From Zymomonas sp. (lineage in GTDB: Bacteria > Pseudomonadota > Alphaproteobacteria > Sphingomonadales > Sphingomonadaceae): a stretch of DNA of 22,540 bases. Below are positions 7,789 to 14,495 of the stretch, piece by piece. The position numbers and the translations under genes were made by a program. The stretch spans positions 1 to 22,540 of the forward strand of contig JAIYAJ010000406.1 of NCBI GenBank assembly GCA_027489105.1, read 5' to 3'. Under the pieces are notes generated by a model. That model worked only from the letters and a program-made list of their open reading frames with translations. It ran no database searches and was not told the DNA's origin. Positions within the stretch are counted from its first letter, which is position 1; each line of letters starts with the position of its first letter.

Positions 7789-8775
7789 ATGACGGACGCC
7801 ACCCTCGATGTCGTCGGCATCGGCAATGCCATTATCGACCTGTTGGCCCATGCCGACGACAGCTTCCTCAGCGAACAGAAGCTCGCCAAGGGCGCGATGA
7901 CCCTGGTCGATGAAGACACCGCCGAGCGGCTCTATGCCGCCATGGGCCCGGTCACCCGCGCCTCGGGCGGATCGGCCGGCAACACCATCGCGGGCCTAGG
8001 TTCGCTGGGCGCGAAGTGCGGCTATATCGGCAAGCTCAAGCAGGACGAACTGGGTGCAGCCTACCGGCATGACCTGCTCGCTGCCGGCGTCCGATTCAGC
8101 ACCCCGATGGCCAGCGACGGTCCGTCGACCGCGCGCTGCATGATCTTCGTGACGTCGGACGCCGAGCGTACGATGAACACCTATCTGGGCGCCTGCGTGA
8201 ACCTGAAGGCCGATGACATCGACGCCGATATGGTCGCGGCTGCCAAGATCACCTATCTTGAGGGCTATCTCTATGACGAGCCCCACGCGAAGGAGGCCTT
8301 TCACCGGGCGTCCGACATCGCCCATGGCGCGGGCCGCAAGGTCGCCCTGTCGCTGTCAGACGCCTTCTGCGTCGAACGCCACCGGGCCGACTTCCTCGAT
8401 CTGATCGCCAACCGGATCGACATCCTCTTCGCCAATGAAAGCGAGTTGCTCGCTCTGTTCCAGACCGAGGATTTCGATGCGGCTGTGGAACGGCTCAAAC
8501 CGATGGTCGAGATTGCCGCGATCACGCGCAGCGCCCAGGGGTCGGTCGCGGTCCGTGGCGATGAGCGGGTCGAGAGCCCGGCCGCGCATGTCGAGCGGGT
8601 CGTCGACACGACCGGCGCAGGCGACCTCTACGCAGCAGGATTCCTTTATGGGCTGACCCAGGATCTTCCGCTGGCCGAATGCGGGCGCATCGCCGGGCTC
8701 GCAGCCGCCGAGGTGATCTCGCACTTCGGAGCACGACCGGAAACGCCGCTGCGCGAATATGCCGGGCTCGATTGA
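7789..8775 (+). CDS. PfkB-family carbohydrate/nucleoside kinase, probable adenosine kinase
   Basis: The 328-aa cytoplasmic kinase belongs to the ribokinase/PfkB superfamily. Both signatures are present: the N-terminal substrate-lid region with GGSAGNTIAGLGSLGAKCGYIG and the C-terminal ATP-binding DTTGAGDLYAAGF, with DTTGAGD at 273-279 and Asp279 as predicted catalytic base. FANESELLAL is the usual nucleotide-side motif. Proteins of this subtype in sphingomonads and related alphaproteobacteria are usually named adenosine kinase (adenosine + ATP to AMP + ADP, purine salvage), but the substrate of PfkB proteins is hard to read from sequence and another sugar or nucleoside is possible. AAGGA (7778-7782) lies six bases before the ATG. 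The gene is convergent with the exbD genes, and a hairpin spans its stop codon. Confidence 0.85.
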   Translation: MTDATLDVVGIGNAIIDLLAHADDSFLSEQKLAKGAMTLVDEDTAERLYAAMGPVTRASGGSAGNTIAGLGSLGAKCGYIGKLKQDELGAAYRHDLLAAGVRFSTPMASDGPSTARCMIFVTSDAERTMNTYLGACVNLKADDIDADMVAAAKITYLEGYLYDEPHAKEAFHRASDIAHGAGRKVALSLSDAFCVERHRADFLDLIANRIDILFANESELLALFQTEDFDAAVERLKPMVEIAAITRSAQGSVAVRGDERVESPAAHVERVVDTTGAGDLYAAGFLYGLTQDLPLAECGRIAGLAAAEVISHFGARPETPLREYAGLD

Positions 8776-8782
8776 GCCCGGC
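8761..8782 (+). other. Perfect hairpin spanning the kinase stop codon
   Basis: GCCGGGCTC (8761-8769) and GAGCCCGGC (8774-8782) form a 9-bp perfect stem with a GATT loop. The TGA stop (8773-8775) lies in the loop and 3' arm. There is no T-run after it, so it is not a classic terminator. It could stall exonucleases or RNA polymerase, or simply reflect the codons for the C-terminal Ala-Gly-Leu-Asp. Confidence 0.5.
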
Positions 8783-8805
8783 TTCGGTCACCGACGGAAG
8801 GCAAC

Positions 8806-8833
8806 AAAAAAGGGCGGCCGCGAGGCCGCCCTT
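8806..8833 (-). terminator. Terminator of the tonB-exbB-exbD-exbD operon (partly bidirectional)
   Basis: AAGGGCGGCC (8810-8819) and GGCCGCCCTT (8824-8833) form a 10-bp perfect stem with a four-base loop. Read on the minus strand it is followed by a run of six T (8811-8806) and then GTTG, an ideal intrinsic terminator 26 bases after the last exbD stop. On the plus strand the tail is only CCCTTATT, so it would be a weaker terminator for the kinase gene. Confidence 0.88.
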
Positions 8834-8859
8834 ATTCGTATCGAGAGAGGAAGCTACGC

Positions 8860-9288
8860 TTAGAAGGCGTTGCCGTACTTCTCATTGCCGACGAAGCCCA
8901 TCTTCTCGACCTGAGCCCGCTTGGTGACCGCGAGGACGCGATCAACCAGATCGTAGCGAGCCTGGGCGTCCGGCTCCAGGTGGAGCTCGGGGACCGGGTT
9001 CATCGTCTGGGTGATGTCGAGATACTGGCGCAGGCGCACCAGATCGATCGGCGAACCATTCCAGAGAACCTCGCCCGTCGGGGTGATCACGACCTTGTTC
9101 TTGATCGGATCGACCGGCGGCGGGGTGTTCGGCCCGCTGTCGACCGGAAGGTCGAGCTTCACCGCATGGGTCTGGATCGGAATGGTGATGATGAACATAA
9201 TCAGGAGCACCAGCATCACGTCGATCAACGGCGTGGTGTTGATGTCCATCATCGGTTCGCCTTCGGCAGTTCCCGCTGACATTGCCAT
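8860..9288 (-). CDS. exbD: Biopolymer transport protein ExbD (second copy)
   Basis: The 142-aa protein has a short cytoplasmic N-terminus, one membrane helix (about 21-37, PLIDVMLVLLIMFIITI) with the conserved ion-pathway Asp at residue 23, and a periplasmic domain. With ExbB it forms the proton channel that energises TonB at the inner membrane. DINTTPLIDVMLVLLI is the family signature and is nearly identical to the first copy upstream, so the two arose by tandem duplication. Unlike the first copy, it has no cysteine in the periplasmic part. AAGGAG lies eight bases before the ATG. The gene starts 24 bases after the stop of the first copy and is the last of the operon, just before a strong terminator. 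Confidence 0.92.
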   Translation of the reverse strand: MAMSAGTAEGEPMMDINTTPLIDVMLVLLIMFIITIPIQTHAVKLDLPVDSGPNTPPPVDPIKNKVVITPTGEVLWNGSPIDLVRLRQYLDITQTMNPVPELHLEPDAQARYDLVDRVLAVTKRAQVEKMGFVGNEKYGNAF

Positions 9289-9312
9289 GATGACTACTCC
9301 TTGTAAGCGGGC

Positions 9313-9795
9313 TTAGAGGCGCGGACTGGCGAAGCCAGCCGGCGGTTCCGAGATGAAGCCCACGCGGGTGAACCCGGCGCGCTGCATCGCGAACACCGTA
9401 CCGCCGATACAGCGATAGGGCGTGTTCACGTCACCGCGGATATGCACTTCCGGAAGCTCGAGGCCGGGAGCGTTGGGGCCACCCTGCTTGTCGATTTCCT
9501 TGCGCAGCTTGACCACGGCACGGTCGATCAGTTCCGAGGAGTTCACCTTGGTGAGACCCCAATAGACTTCGCAGGAGCCATCAGCCGCCGCACGCACCGA
9601 GAGCGCGACGTTCTCGGGCTTGGTCGTGGTGGGTTCGAACACGACGCTCGGAAGCTTGACGGGCACCGTTTGAATGACGACCGGAACCGTGATGAGGAAG
9701 ATGATCAGAAGCACCAGCATGACGTCGACGAGCGGCGTCGTGTTGATGTCCGACATAGGGGCGCCGTCTTCGGCGGGGCCGGCACTCATGGCCAT
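9313..9795 (-). CDS. exbD: Biopolymer transport protein ExbD (first copy)
   Basis: The 160-aa protein has the same ExbD layout: one membrane helix (about 21-42) with Asp24 in DINTTPLVDVMLVLL, then a periplasmic domain about 20 residues longer than in the second copy. The periplasmic part holds two cysteines (in DGSCEVYWG and TPYRCIGG) that could form a disulfide. The open frame reaches a GTG at 9801, but ATG at 9793-9795 is preferred. AGGA lies nine bases before that ATG and only three before the GTG, and the protein then begins MAMSAGPAEDG, parallel to MAMSAGTAEG in the second copy. It is preceded by a 122-base gap after exbB, long for this operon. Confidence 0.92.
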   Translation of the reverse strand: MAMSAGPAEDGAPMSDINTTPLVDVMLVLLIIFLITVPVVIQTVPVKLPSVVFEPTTTKPENVALSVRAAADGSCEVYWGLTKVNSSELIDRAVVKLRKEIDKQGGPNAPGLELPEVHIRGDVNTPYRCIGGTVFAMQRAGFTRVGFISEPPAGFASPRL

Positions 9796-9878
9796 CGGCA
9801 CTAATCCTATCTACTTGCTCGACCCGATGAAGGTCCGGCTCTTTCGCCGTTCCCTGGGCCAGACGTCCTTCGAGACGC

Positions 9879-9903
9879 GGGCGGGAGCACAAGGCCCCCG
9901 CCC
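9879..9903 (-). other. Inverted repeat in the exbB-exbD spacer
   Basis: GGGCGGG (9879-9885) and CCCGCCC (9897-9903) form a 7-bp all-GC stem with an 11-base loop, 14 bases downstream of the exbB stop on the transcribed strand. No T-run follows, so it is not a standard terminator. It could protect the tonB-exbB message or set ExbB/ExbD stoichiometry, which is speculative. Confidence 0.4.
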
Positions 9904-9917
9904 TGTACGTCGGTCGA

Positions 9918-10643
9918 TTACTTCTTGACGGCCGGGGCCGGAGCGGCCTTGACCGTGGTCGCCGGCTTAACGGCGCCGGCCGAAACCATGTAGCCGTGCA
10001 GATCGGTCGAGAACGCCGACAGCTGCTCGGCAACGACCTTGTTGCGACGGATCAGCCAGTTGTAACCGAGCACGGCGGGAACGGCCACGGCCAGACCCAG
10101 CGCGGTCATGATCAGAGCTTCACCGACCGGGCCGGCGACGGCGTCGATCGAGGCCTGACCGGCAGCGCCGATCTTGATGAGCGCGCGATAGATGCCGATA
10201 ACGGTACCGAACAGACCGACGAACGGAGCGGTCGAACCGACGGTGGCGAGCACCGCGAGACCGTTGCCGAGCTTCGAGTTGATCAGGCCCTGGCTGCGCA
10301 TCAGCGAACCGGTGAGCCACTCATGCTGGTCGACCGGGTCGGTCAGCTTGGTGTGCTGCTCCTGGGCGAGGAGGCCGTCGTCGACGATCTGACGATAGGC
10401 CGAGTTCTTCTCGAGCTTCGCCTGGCCGTCCTTCAGGCTCGGAGCCGACCAGAAAGAAGCACGTGCCTTCTTGCCCTGGTTGAGGATCTTCTGCTGCTCG
10501 AGCAGCTTGGTGAACATGATGTACCAGGACGCCGCCGACATGACGACGAGGATGAGGAACGTCGCCCAAGCAATCGTGCCACCCTGCTCCAGAGCGGCCA
10601 TCAGGCCATACGGGTTCGAACCTTCGGCTGCGGGACTAGCCAT
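9918..10643 (-). CDS. exbB: Biopolymer transport protein ExbB (MotA/TolQ/ExbB family proton channel)
   Basis: The 241-aa inner-membrane protein has three predicted membrane segments: about 22-43 (GTIAWATFLILVVMSAASWY), 128-155 (LAVLATVGSTAPFVGLFGTV) and 170-197 (ALIMTALGLAVAVPAVLGYN). These match ExbB/TolQ, with the family-typical VGSTAPFVGLFGTVIGI and the GPVGEALIMTALGLAVAVPAV helix containing the channel Thr. A large cytoplasmic loop lies between segments 1 and 2. ExbB forms the pentameric channel around ExbD. The tail is rich in Ala/Pro/Lys (KAAPAPAVKK). AAGGAA lies about ten bases before the ATG. The gene sits between tonB (82-base gap) and the first exbD. Linkage to tonB argues for ExbB rather than TolQ. 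Confidence 0.93.
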   Translation of the reverse strand: MASPAAEGSNPYGLMAALEQGGTIAWATFLILVVMSAASWYIMFTKLLEQQKILNQGKKARASFWSAPSLKDGQAKLEKNSAYRQIVDDGLLAQEQHTKLTDPVDQHEWLTGSLMRSQGLINSKLGNGLAVLATVGSTAPFVGLFGTVIGIYRALIKIGAAGQASIDAVAGPVGEALIMTALGLAVAVPAVLGYNWLIRRNKVVAEQLSAFSTDLHGYMVSAGAVKPATTVKAAPAPAVKK

Positions 10644-10725
10644 AAACTGAATTTCCTTCTCTGAAACTGTCTGTTGTATCCGGTCATAGAAGCCGGGCGG
10701 ACCGCCGGGTCAGCCCGACACAAGC

Positions 10726-11373
10726 TCAGTCCTTCGGGATCTGCCAGCGAACGCGATTGCGATAAGTGAACGGCATGGGCTGACTGTTGCCATCGAGCTG
10801 GGGCTTGAAACGCGCCCGGCGCAACAACATCTGACAAGCCTTCTGATCGAGCGACGGGAAGCCGCTCGAACTCGTAACCGAGCAATTGGTCGCTTTGCCA
10901 TCAGGGCCCACAGCCAGCTCGAAGCCGGTCGTGCCCTGATTTTCGGCGCGGAGATCGGCAGAAGGATAATCCTCCGGAGTAACCCACTCGCCCGGAGTGC
11001 CACGCGGTTCACCCCGACGCGAAACCGCCGGAGGCGGAGGCGCGGGCGGAGCGGCCGGCGTGATCTGCGGCGGCGGAGCCACCGGAACCGACACGATCGG
11101 CGGAGCGACACTCGGAGCCACCTGAACGATCGGAGGCGGCGCCACAACGGGCGGCGGCTCGATATTCGTCTCCGGCGGCGGAGGCGGCGGCTGATCCGGA
11201 GGCGGAGGCGCCTCTTCTACGACGTCGAACGTCTTGAGGTCGCGAGCGACCTTCTTGACGACGTTATACGCAAGCCCGGTGACGAAGGCATATCCGATCA
11301 CTGCATGGAGCAGGACCACCAGCCCAATCGACACCACCTTGCGGGTGCTAAGGGTTTGATCGCCATAAGCCAT
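10726..11373 (-). CDS. tonB: Energy transducer TonB
   Basis: The 215-aa protein has the classic TonB layout. A short basic N-terminus is followed by one membrane anchor (about 14-35, VSIGLVVLLHAVIGYAFVTG, including the conserved His of the TonB helix). A Pro-rich periplasmic spacer (about 52-130, runs of PPPP and PP-x-V/I) leads to a C-terminal TonB domain with YPSADLRAENQGTTGFELAVG and a final RVRWQIPKD. Two cysteines in the C-terminal domain (ATNCS, QKACQ) are common in this subgroup. TonB carries the proton-motive force from ExbB/ExbD to outer-membrane receptors for iron chelates, B12 or sugars. The open frame reaches 11421, but ATG at 11373 begins the conserved MAYGDQ and follows GGAGGGAG at some distance (about 12 bases). 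It is the first gene of the operon; no obvious iron-box sequence was found upstream. Confidence 0.92.
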   Translation of the reverse strand: MAYGDQTLSTRKVVSIGLVVLLHAVIGYAFVTGLAYNVVKKVARDLKTFDVVEEAPPPPDQPPPPPPETNIEPPPVVAPPPIVQVAPSVAPPIVSVPVAPPPQITPAAPPAPPPPAVSRRGEPRGTPGEWVTPEDYPSADLRAENQGTTGFELAVGPDGKATNCSVTSSSGFPSLDQKACQMLLRRARFKPQLDGNSQPMPFTYRNRVRWQIPKD

Positions 11374-11472
11374 TAAGGAACGACACTCCCTCCAATCCAA
11401 AGCCAGCATTTGTACCGGCACGCACCAATGGGAGTGCCATTAGCGCCCGGCCCTTCACCCGCCAGACATAGT

Positions 11473-11479
11473 TATAATA
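11473..11479. promoter_or_regulatory. AT-rich -10-like element in the tonB / unknown-gene divergent spacer
   Basis: The 250-base spacer 11374-11623 contains the only strongly AT-rich patch of this area. TATAAT (11473-11478) faces the plus-strand gene, and the overlapping TATTAT (11479-11474) faces tonB. Neither has a recognisable TTGACA-like box at 16-18 bases, so promoter activity is a guess. The rest of the spacer shows nothing I can name, except CTATCCACA (11582-11590), one mismatch from a DnaA box. Confidence 0.25.
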
Positions 11480-11623
11480 TTTAGCGGAGGTGTGTCCTTA
11501 TCGCGACAGTTCGACGGAAGCAATAAGCGAAACGGCGCATTGGATGCCCGTTTCGGGCGTGACGCGACCCCTATGACGACGCTATCCACAGCGCGAACAC
11601 CCGCTGGAACCCTGGAGCGAGCC

Positions 11624-12511
11624 ATGCGTATGGACCGGATGAACGCCAACACTTTTCATACTGGCATGATGCTTGCTTTCTTGGCAATGACATCTTTGCC
11701 CGCATCGCTCGATGCGCAGCCCGCCTCTCCCGCGTCGATGGCCTCTCCGGGCCCCGGAATCCCGCAACTTTCCTATGCCGATCTTGCCGATCTCGCCCTC
11801 TCCGCCCAGGTGGTCGCCGGCGTAACGGTCACCAAGGCGGAACGGCTCAAAGGCGAGCTCGCGCCCGGATTGCAGGCAGGGAATGCCCGATTTTTGATCG
11901 AAGCGCAGACGGCCATGTTGTTGCGCGGCGCGGAAGGATTGCCGGGTTCGGTTACTTACATCGTCGACGTCCCGCTCGATGCACGCGGCAAGGCACCCTC
12001 GCTGAAAAAAAATCGCCTGATCATTTTCGGAAATAGGGTTCCGCAAAAGCCCCAGGAATTGCGCCTCACTTCGCCGTACTCACAGGTCGGCTGGGCGCAG
12101 AACACCGAATCACTGCTGCGTGCGATTCTCACCGAAGCGACCGCCGCGACGGCCCCACCGGTCGTGACCGGCGTCGGCAACGCCTTCCACGTACCGGGCG
12201 CGATTCCCGGCGAAAGCGAATCCCAGATCTTCCTGACCACCCCGAATAATCGGCCAATCTCCCTCACGATCCTGCGCCGGCCCGGCGAGCAGCCGCAATG
12301 GGCGGTCGCCCTCGGCGAGATGGTCGACGACAGCGCCTCGGCTCCCGCCCGCGACACGCTGCTCTGGTATCGCCTTGCCTGCTTCCTGCCGGCGACGATG
12401 CCCGAGAAGAGCACCGCTTCGCTCGGCGCGTCCGACGCACAGGCGGTTCGCGACGATTATGCCTTCGTACTGAAGCAACTCGGCCCCTGCGGACGAACCA
12501 TCGCCCGCTGA
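11624..12511 (+). CDS. Putative exported protein of unknown function
   Basis: I do not recognise this 295-aa protein. From the ATG at 11624 (GGAG six bases upstream) it has a signal-peptide-like start: basic residues, a hydrophobic stretch (about 15-29, GMMLAFLAMTSLPAS) and a possible cleavage site after LDA, followed by a Pro/Ala/Ser-rich linker. The mature part is mixed alpha/beta-looking, with YADLADLALSAQVVAGVTVT near the front, an FLIEAQTAMLLRG strand and two C-terminal cysteines (RLACFLP, LGPCGR) that could pair in the periplasm. No catalytic motif is visible. A weaker upstream GTG at 11492 would remove the signal peptide from the N-terminus and is rejected. An A8 run lies at 12005-12012. 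The gene is divergent from tonB and ends seven bases from the convergent folB. Confidence 0.7.
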   Translation: MRMDRMNANTFHTGMMLAFLAMTSLPASLDAQPASPASMASPGPGIPQLSYADLADLALSAQVVAGVTVTKAERLKGELAPGLQAGNARFLIEAQTAMLLRGAEGLPGSVTYIVDVPLDARGKAPSLKKNRLIIFGNRVPQKPQELRLTSPYSQVGWAQNTESLLRAILTEATAATAPPVVTGVGNAFHVPGAIPGESESQIFLTTPNNRPISLTILRRPGEQPQWAVALGEMVDDSASAPARDTLLWYRLACFLPATMPEKSTASLGASDAQAVRDDYAFVLKQLGPCGRTIAR

Positions 12512-12518
12512 GGCGGCG

Positions 12519-12917
12519 TCAGAAGGACGAAAGCTCGACGCCGACCGACGCGCAGTCCGGATAGACATCCGGCTTGCTGGTCGAGATGCGGAGCCCCTTC
12601 ACGCCCGCGCGCGCGGCAACGAGCGCATATATGCCCCGGGCCAGCGTCTCCTGCAGATTATAGCGGCGGGCTTTGGCGAGCGACAGAATCTCGGTGCGCA
12701 GGAAGTCGTAGTCCCAGGCGCAGTCGACATCGTCGCGCGAGGCGAAACTGGCTTCGTCGAGCCAGACCTCGACCGTGACGAATACGCGTTGCGGATTGCC
12801 GACCTCGAAATCGTGGAAACCGATGTCGATCGGCACCGCGAAATCGCGCAGGACGATCCGCCGCGTGCGCGGCGCGAGAGCCTCGGGCACGAGACCGTCG
12901 AGCTGGGAAAAATCCAT
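12519..12917 (-). CDS. folB: Dihydroneopterin aldolase family protein FolB
   Basis: The 132-aa protein has the FolB tunnelling fold: IVLRDFAVPIDIGFHDFEVGNPQRV at the N-terminus (with the substrate-binding Glu), FVTVEVWLD, a central YDFL helix, RRYNLQETLARGI matching the conserved N-L-x-E-x-L-A motif, and a Lys in STSKPDVYP that fits the catalytic lysine. FolB converts 7,8-dihydroneopterin to 6-hydroxymethyl-dihydropterin and glycolaldehyde in folate synthesis, and epimerises the monapterin forms. The ATG at 12915-12917 overlaps the TGA of the upstream SDR gene (TGATG), with GGAGG four bases before it; an in-frame TTG just upstream is less likely. Coupling with a pteridine-reductase-like gene supports a role in pterin chemistry. 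Confidence 0.88.
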   Translation of the reverse strand: MDFSQLDGLVPEALAPRTRRIVLRDFAVPIDIGFHDFEVGNPQRVFVTVEVWLDEASFASRDDVDCAWDYDFLRTEILSLAKARRYNLQETLARGIYALVAARAGVKGLRISTSKPDVYPDCASVGVELSSF

Positions 12918-13687
12918 CAAACCTCCTGGTCGAGATATTGGACGTCGCGCGACAGGCCCAGAAAGCGTTGGCCGCCATCGAGCGTGATCGTCTGCCCGGT
13001 AATCGTGGGGACGGCGATCAGAAAGCGCAGCGCCTCGACGATCTGGCCGACCTCAACCCCCCTCCCCAGCGCGTTGAGCGCATGGACCTTCTCGAAATTC
13101 TCGCGGCTCTGCGGCCCGGAGACGAGCGTTACCGAAGGCGCGATCGCGTTGACCCTGATCCCGCGCCCCGCCAGCAAGCGGGCGAGCAGTTCGTGAACGC
13201 CGGCAAAGGCGATCTTCGATATCGTATAGGTGAAGAAGTCGGGGTTCAGCTGCGACAGCTTGGCGTCGAGGATATTCACCACCATTGCGCCGGCCCCTTT
13301 CGGCACCGCCTGGGCGAAGGCGCGCGACAGCAAGGCAGGGCCGCGTGCGTTGGCGGCCATATGCATGTCCCAGGCCTCGATCGAGAAATCGTCGAAACCG
13401 TCATAGACGAACGCCGATGCACTGTTCACCAGCAGCCCCGCTGGCGGCATGCCGTCGAGCGCGGCGATCACCTGTTCTGGCCCGCCCGGATCGGCCAGAT
13501 CGGCCTGCACGATCCGCGCACCTGGGCAGCCTGCCGCCAGCGCGAGAGCCTCGTCCGCGCTGTGGCGATAATGAATCAGGCACGTCCACCCGTCCGCCGA
13601 GAGTGCCTTGACCAATTCGGCCCCGATACGCTTGGCGCCGCCGGTTACAATCGCGGTTCTGCTGCTTCCGAATTCGGCATTCATCAT
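12917..13687 (-). CDS. Short-chain dehydrogenase, pteridine reductase (PTR1/FolM)-like
   Basis: The 256-aa NAD(P)H-dependent SDR has the cofactor loop TGGAKRIG (15-22), VNSAS in place of the usual NNAG, and the active site NILDAKLSQL then YTISK. The spacing Asp-x12-Tyr-x3-Lys equals the Asp-Tyr-Lys triad of PTR1-type pteridine reductases, where Asp replaces the usual SDR Ser; the K-R-I-G after the glycine loop is also PTR1/FolM-like. The C-terminus ends in GQTITLDGGQRFLGL. Such enzymes reduce dihydropterins, dihydromonapterin or dihydrofolate. The start is ATG 13687 or the adjacent ATG 13684; AGGGG lies four or seven bases upstream. It overlaps folB by one base, supporting a shared pterin pathway. 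The exact substrate is inferred. Confidence 0.82.
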   Translation of the reverse strand: MMNAEFGSSRTAIVTGGAKRIGAELVKALSADGWTCLIHYRHSADEALALAAGCPGARIVQADLADPGGPEQVIAALDGMPPAGLLVNSASAFVYDGFDDFSIEAWDMHMAANARGPALLSRAFAQAVPKGAGAMVVNILDAKLSQLNPDFFTYTISKIAFAGVHELLARLLAGRGIRVNAIAPSVTLVSGPQSRENFEKVHALNALGRGVEVGQIVEALRFLIAVPTITGQTITLDGGQRFLGLSRDVQYLDQEV

Positions 13688-13745
13688 TGGTCCCCTGTGC
13701 CCGGTCGGGGCAGCGTGGCGGCCCCTATGGCCGATTCACAGCCTT

Positions 13746-13774
13746 TCCCCAACTTGTCCACAAGGTCATCCACG
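13746..13774. promoter_or_regulatory. Cluster of DnaA-box-like sequences
   Basis: Within the 89-base spacer between the SDR start and the GST stop are TCCCCA (13746-13751), TTGTCCACA (13754-13762, one mismatch to TTATCCACA) and TCATCCACG (13766-13774, two mismatches), the last two spaced 12 bases apart. TTGTCCACA is part of the imperfect palindrome CTTGTCCACAAG (13753-13764). TCCCCA resembles the weak DnaA sites described in Caulobacter. There is no AT-rich unwinding stretch, so a replication origin is unlikely; DnaA control of the SDR-folB genes, or chance, are the options. Confidence 0.3.
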
Positions 13775-13776
13775 GC

Positions 13777-14412
13777 TCACGCCTTGGCCGAGGGGCGGCT
13801 CGATACATCGTCATGCCAGCGTTTCAGTGCGGGCCGGCCATCGAATGGGTCGGGCAGGCGCGTGGCAAGGCCGAAGTCGATCGCGACCAGCAGCGCGATG
13901 TCGGCCATGCTGAAAGCGTCGACGGCGATATAGGAGCGTCCGGCCAGTCGGCGCTCCAGCACATCGGCAAAGGCCGACCACATGAGCCTGCCTCGCTCGA
14001 CCAGCGCTTCAATCTGCTCGATCCGTGGCCATTCCCCGCCGACCGCGCGGCCGTCGAATACCGAAACCCGATTGCGAAAGGCGATCGCCACAGCCTGAAA
14101 ACAGTCATGCTCGACCCGACGCAGCCAGGCTTCGATCAGCCCGATCTCGACCGGGGTTACCCCGAATAGGCATGGTTCCGGGTGCAGGGCCTCGAAATAG
14201 CGACAGATTCCGAGCGAGTCGTCGATCAGCGTCCCGTCGTCGAGCAGCAGCGCGGGCGTCTGCCGCTGCGGATTGACCGCCAGATAGGCGGGTGCAAGCT
14301 GATCGCCCGTCTTGAGGTCGACCTGAACCCGCTCGACCTGGATTGCCTTCTCCGCGAGGAAAATGCGAACGCGCCGGGGGCTTGGTGCCCAATCCGAGTC
14401 GAACAGCTTCAT
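13777..14412 (-). CDS. Glutathione S-transferase family protein
   Basis: The 211-aa protein has a thioredoxin-like N-terminal domain with WAPSPRRVRIFLAEKAI (8-24) and NPQRQTPALLLDDGTLIDDS (47-66), where Pro53 is the cis-Pro and Asp65-Ser66 bind the glutathione gamma-glutamyl group. ICRYFEALHP follows, and then an all-helical C-terminal domain (about 85-211) with FSMADIALLVAIDF. The SPRR start of helix 1 (Ser in the usual catalytic position) suggests a Ser/Cys-type bacterial GST rather than a Tyr-type. The reaction (conjugation, thiol transfer or isomerisation) cannot be told. The open frame extends to 14496, but ATG at 14412 begins the conserved MKLFDSD strand. It lies upstream of the SDR and folB on the same strand with an 89-base spacer, so co-transcription is possible. 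It is divergent from the GNAT gene. Confidence 0.86.
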   Translation of the reverse strand: MKLFDSDWAPSPRRVRIFLAEKAIQVERVQVDLKTGDQLAPAYLAVNPQRQTPALLLDDGTLIDDSLGICRYFEALHPEPCLFGVTPVEIGLIEAWLRRVEHDCFQAVAIAFRNRVSVFDGRAVGGEWPRIEQIEALVERGRLMWSAFADVLERRLAGRSYIAVDAFSMADIALLVAIDFGLATRLPDPFDGRPALKRWHDDVSSRPSAKA

Positions 14413-14495
14413 GAAATCATCATCCGATTCTGCTTCACATTCGGTCGCAAGACGGTAAAGGCGCCGCTCCATCCGAACAAGGATTCCCAACCGCA

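Noticed and set aside
11492..11623. Upstream GTG start for the unknown exported protein
   Set aside because: It would add 44 residues of low-complexity sequence ahead of a good signal peptide; ATG 11624 has a better-spaced ribosome binding site.
13688..13776. Replication origin at the DnaA-box-like cluster
   Set aside because: The spacer is only 89 bases, the boxes are imperfect, and there is no AT-rich unwinding region or origin-linked gene nearby.
12938..13933. 331-codon plus-strand open frame across the SDR gene and spacer
   Set aside because: It is opposite a well-supported SDR and crosses two gene boundaries; no family features.
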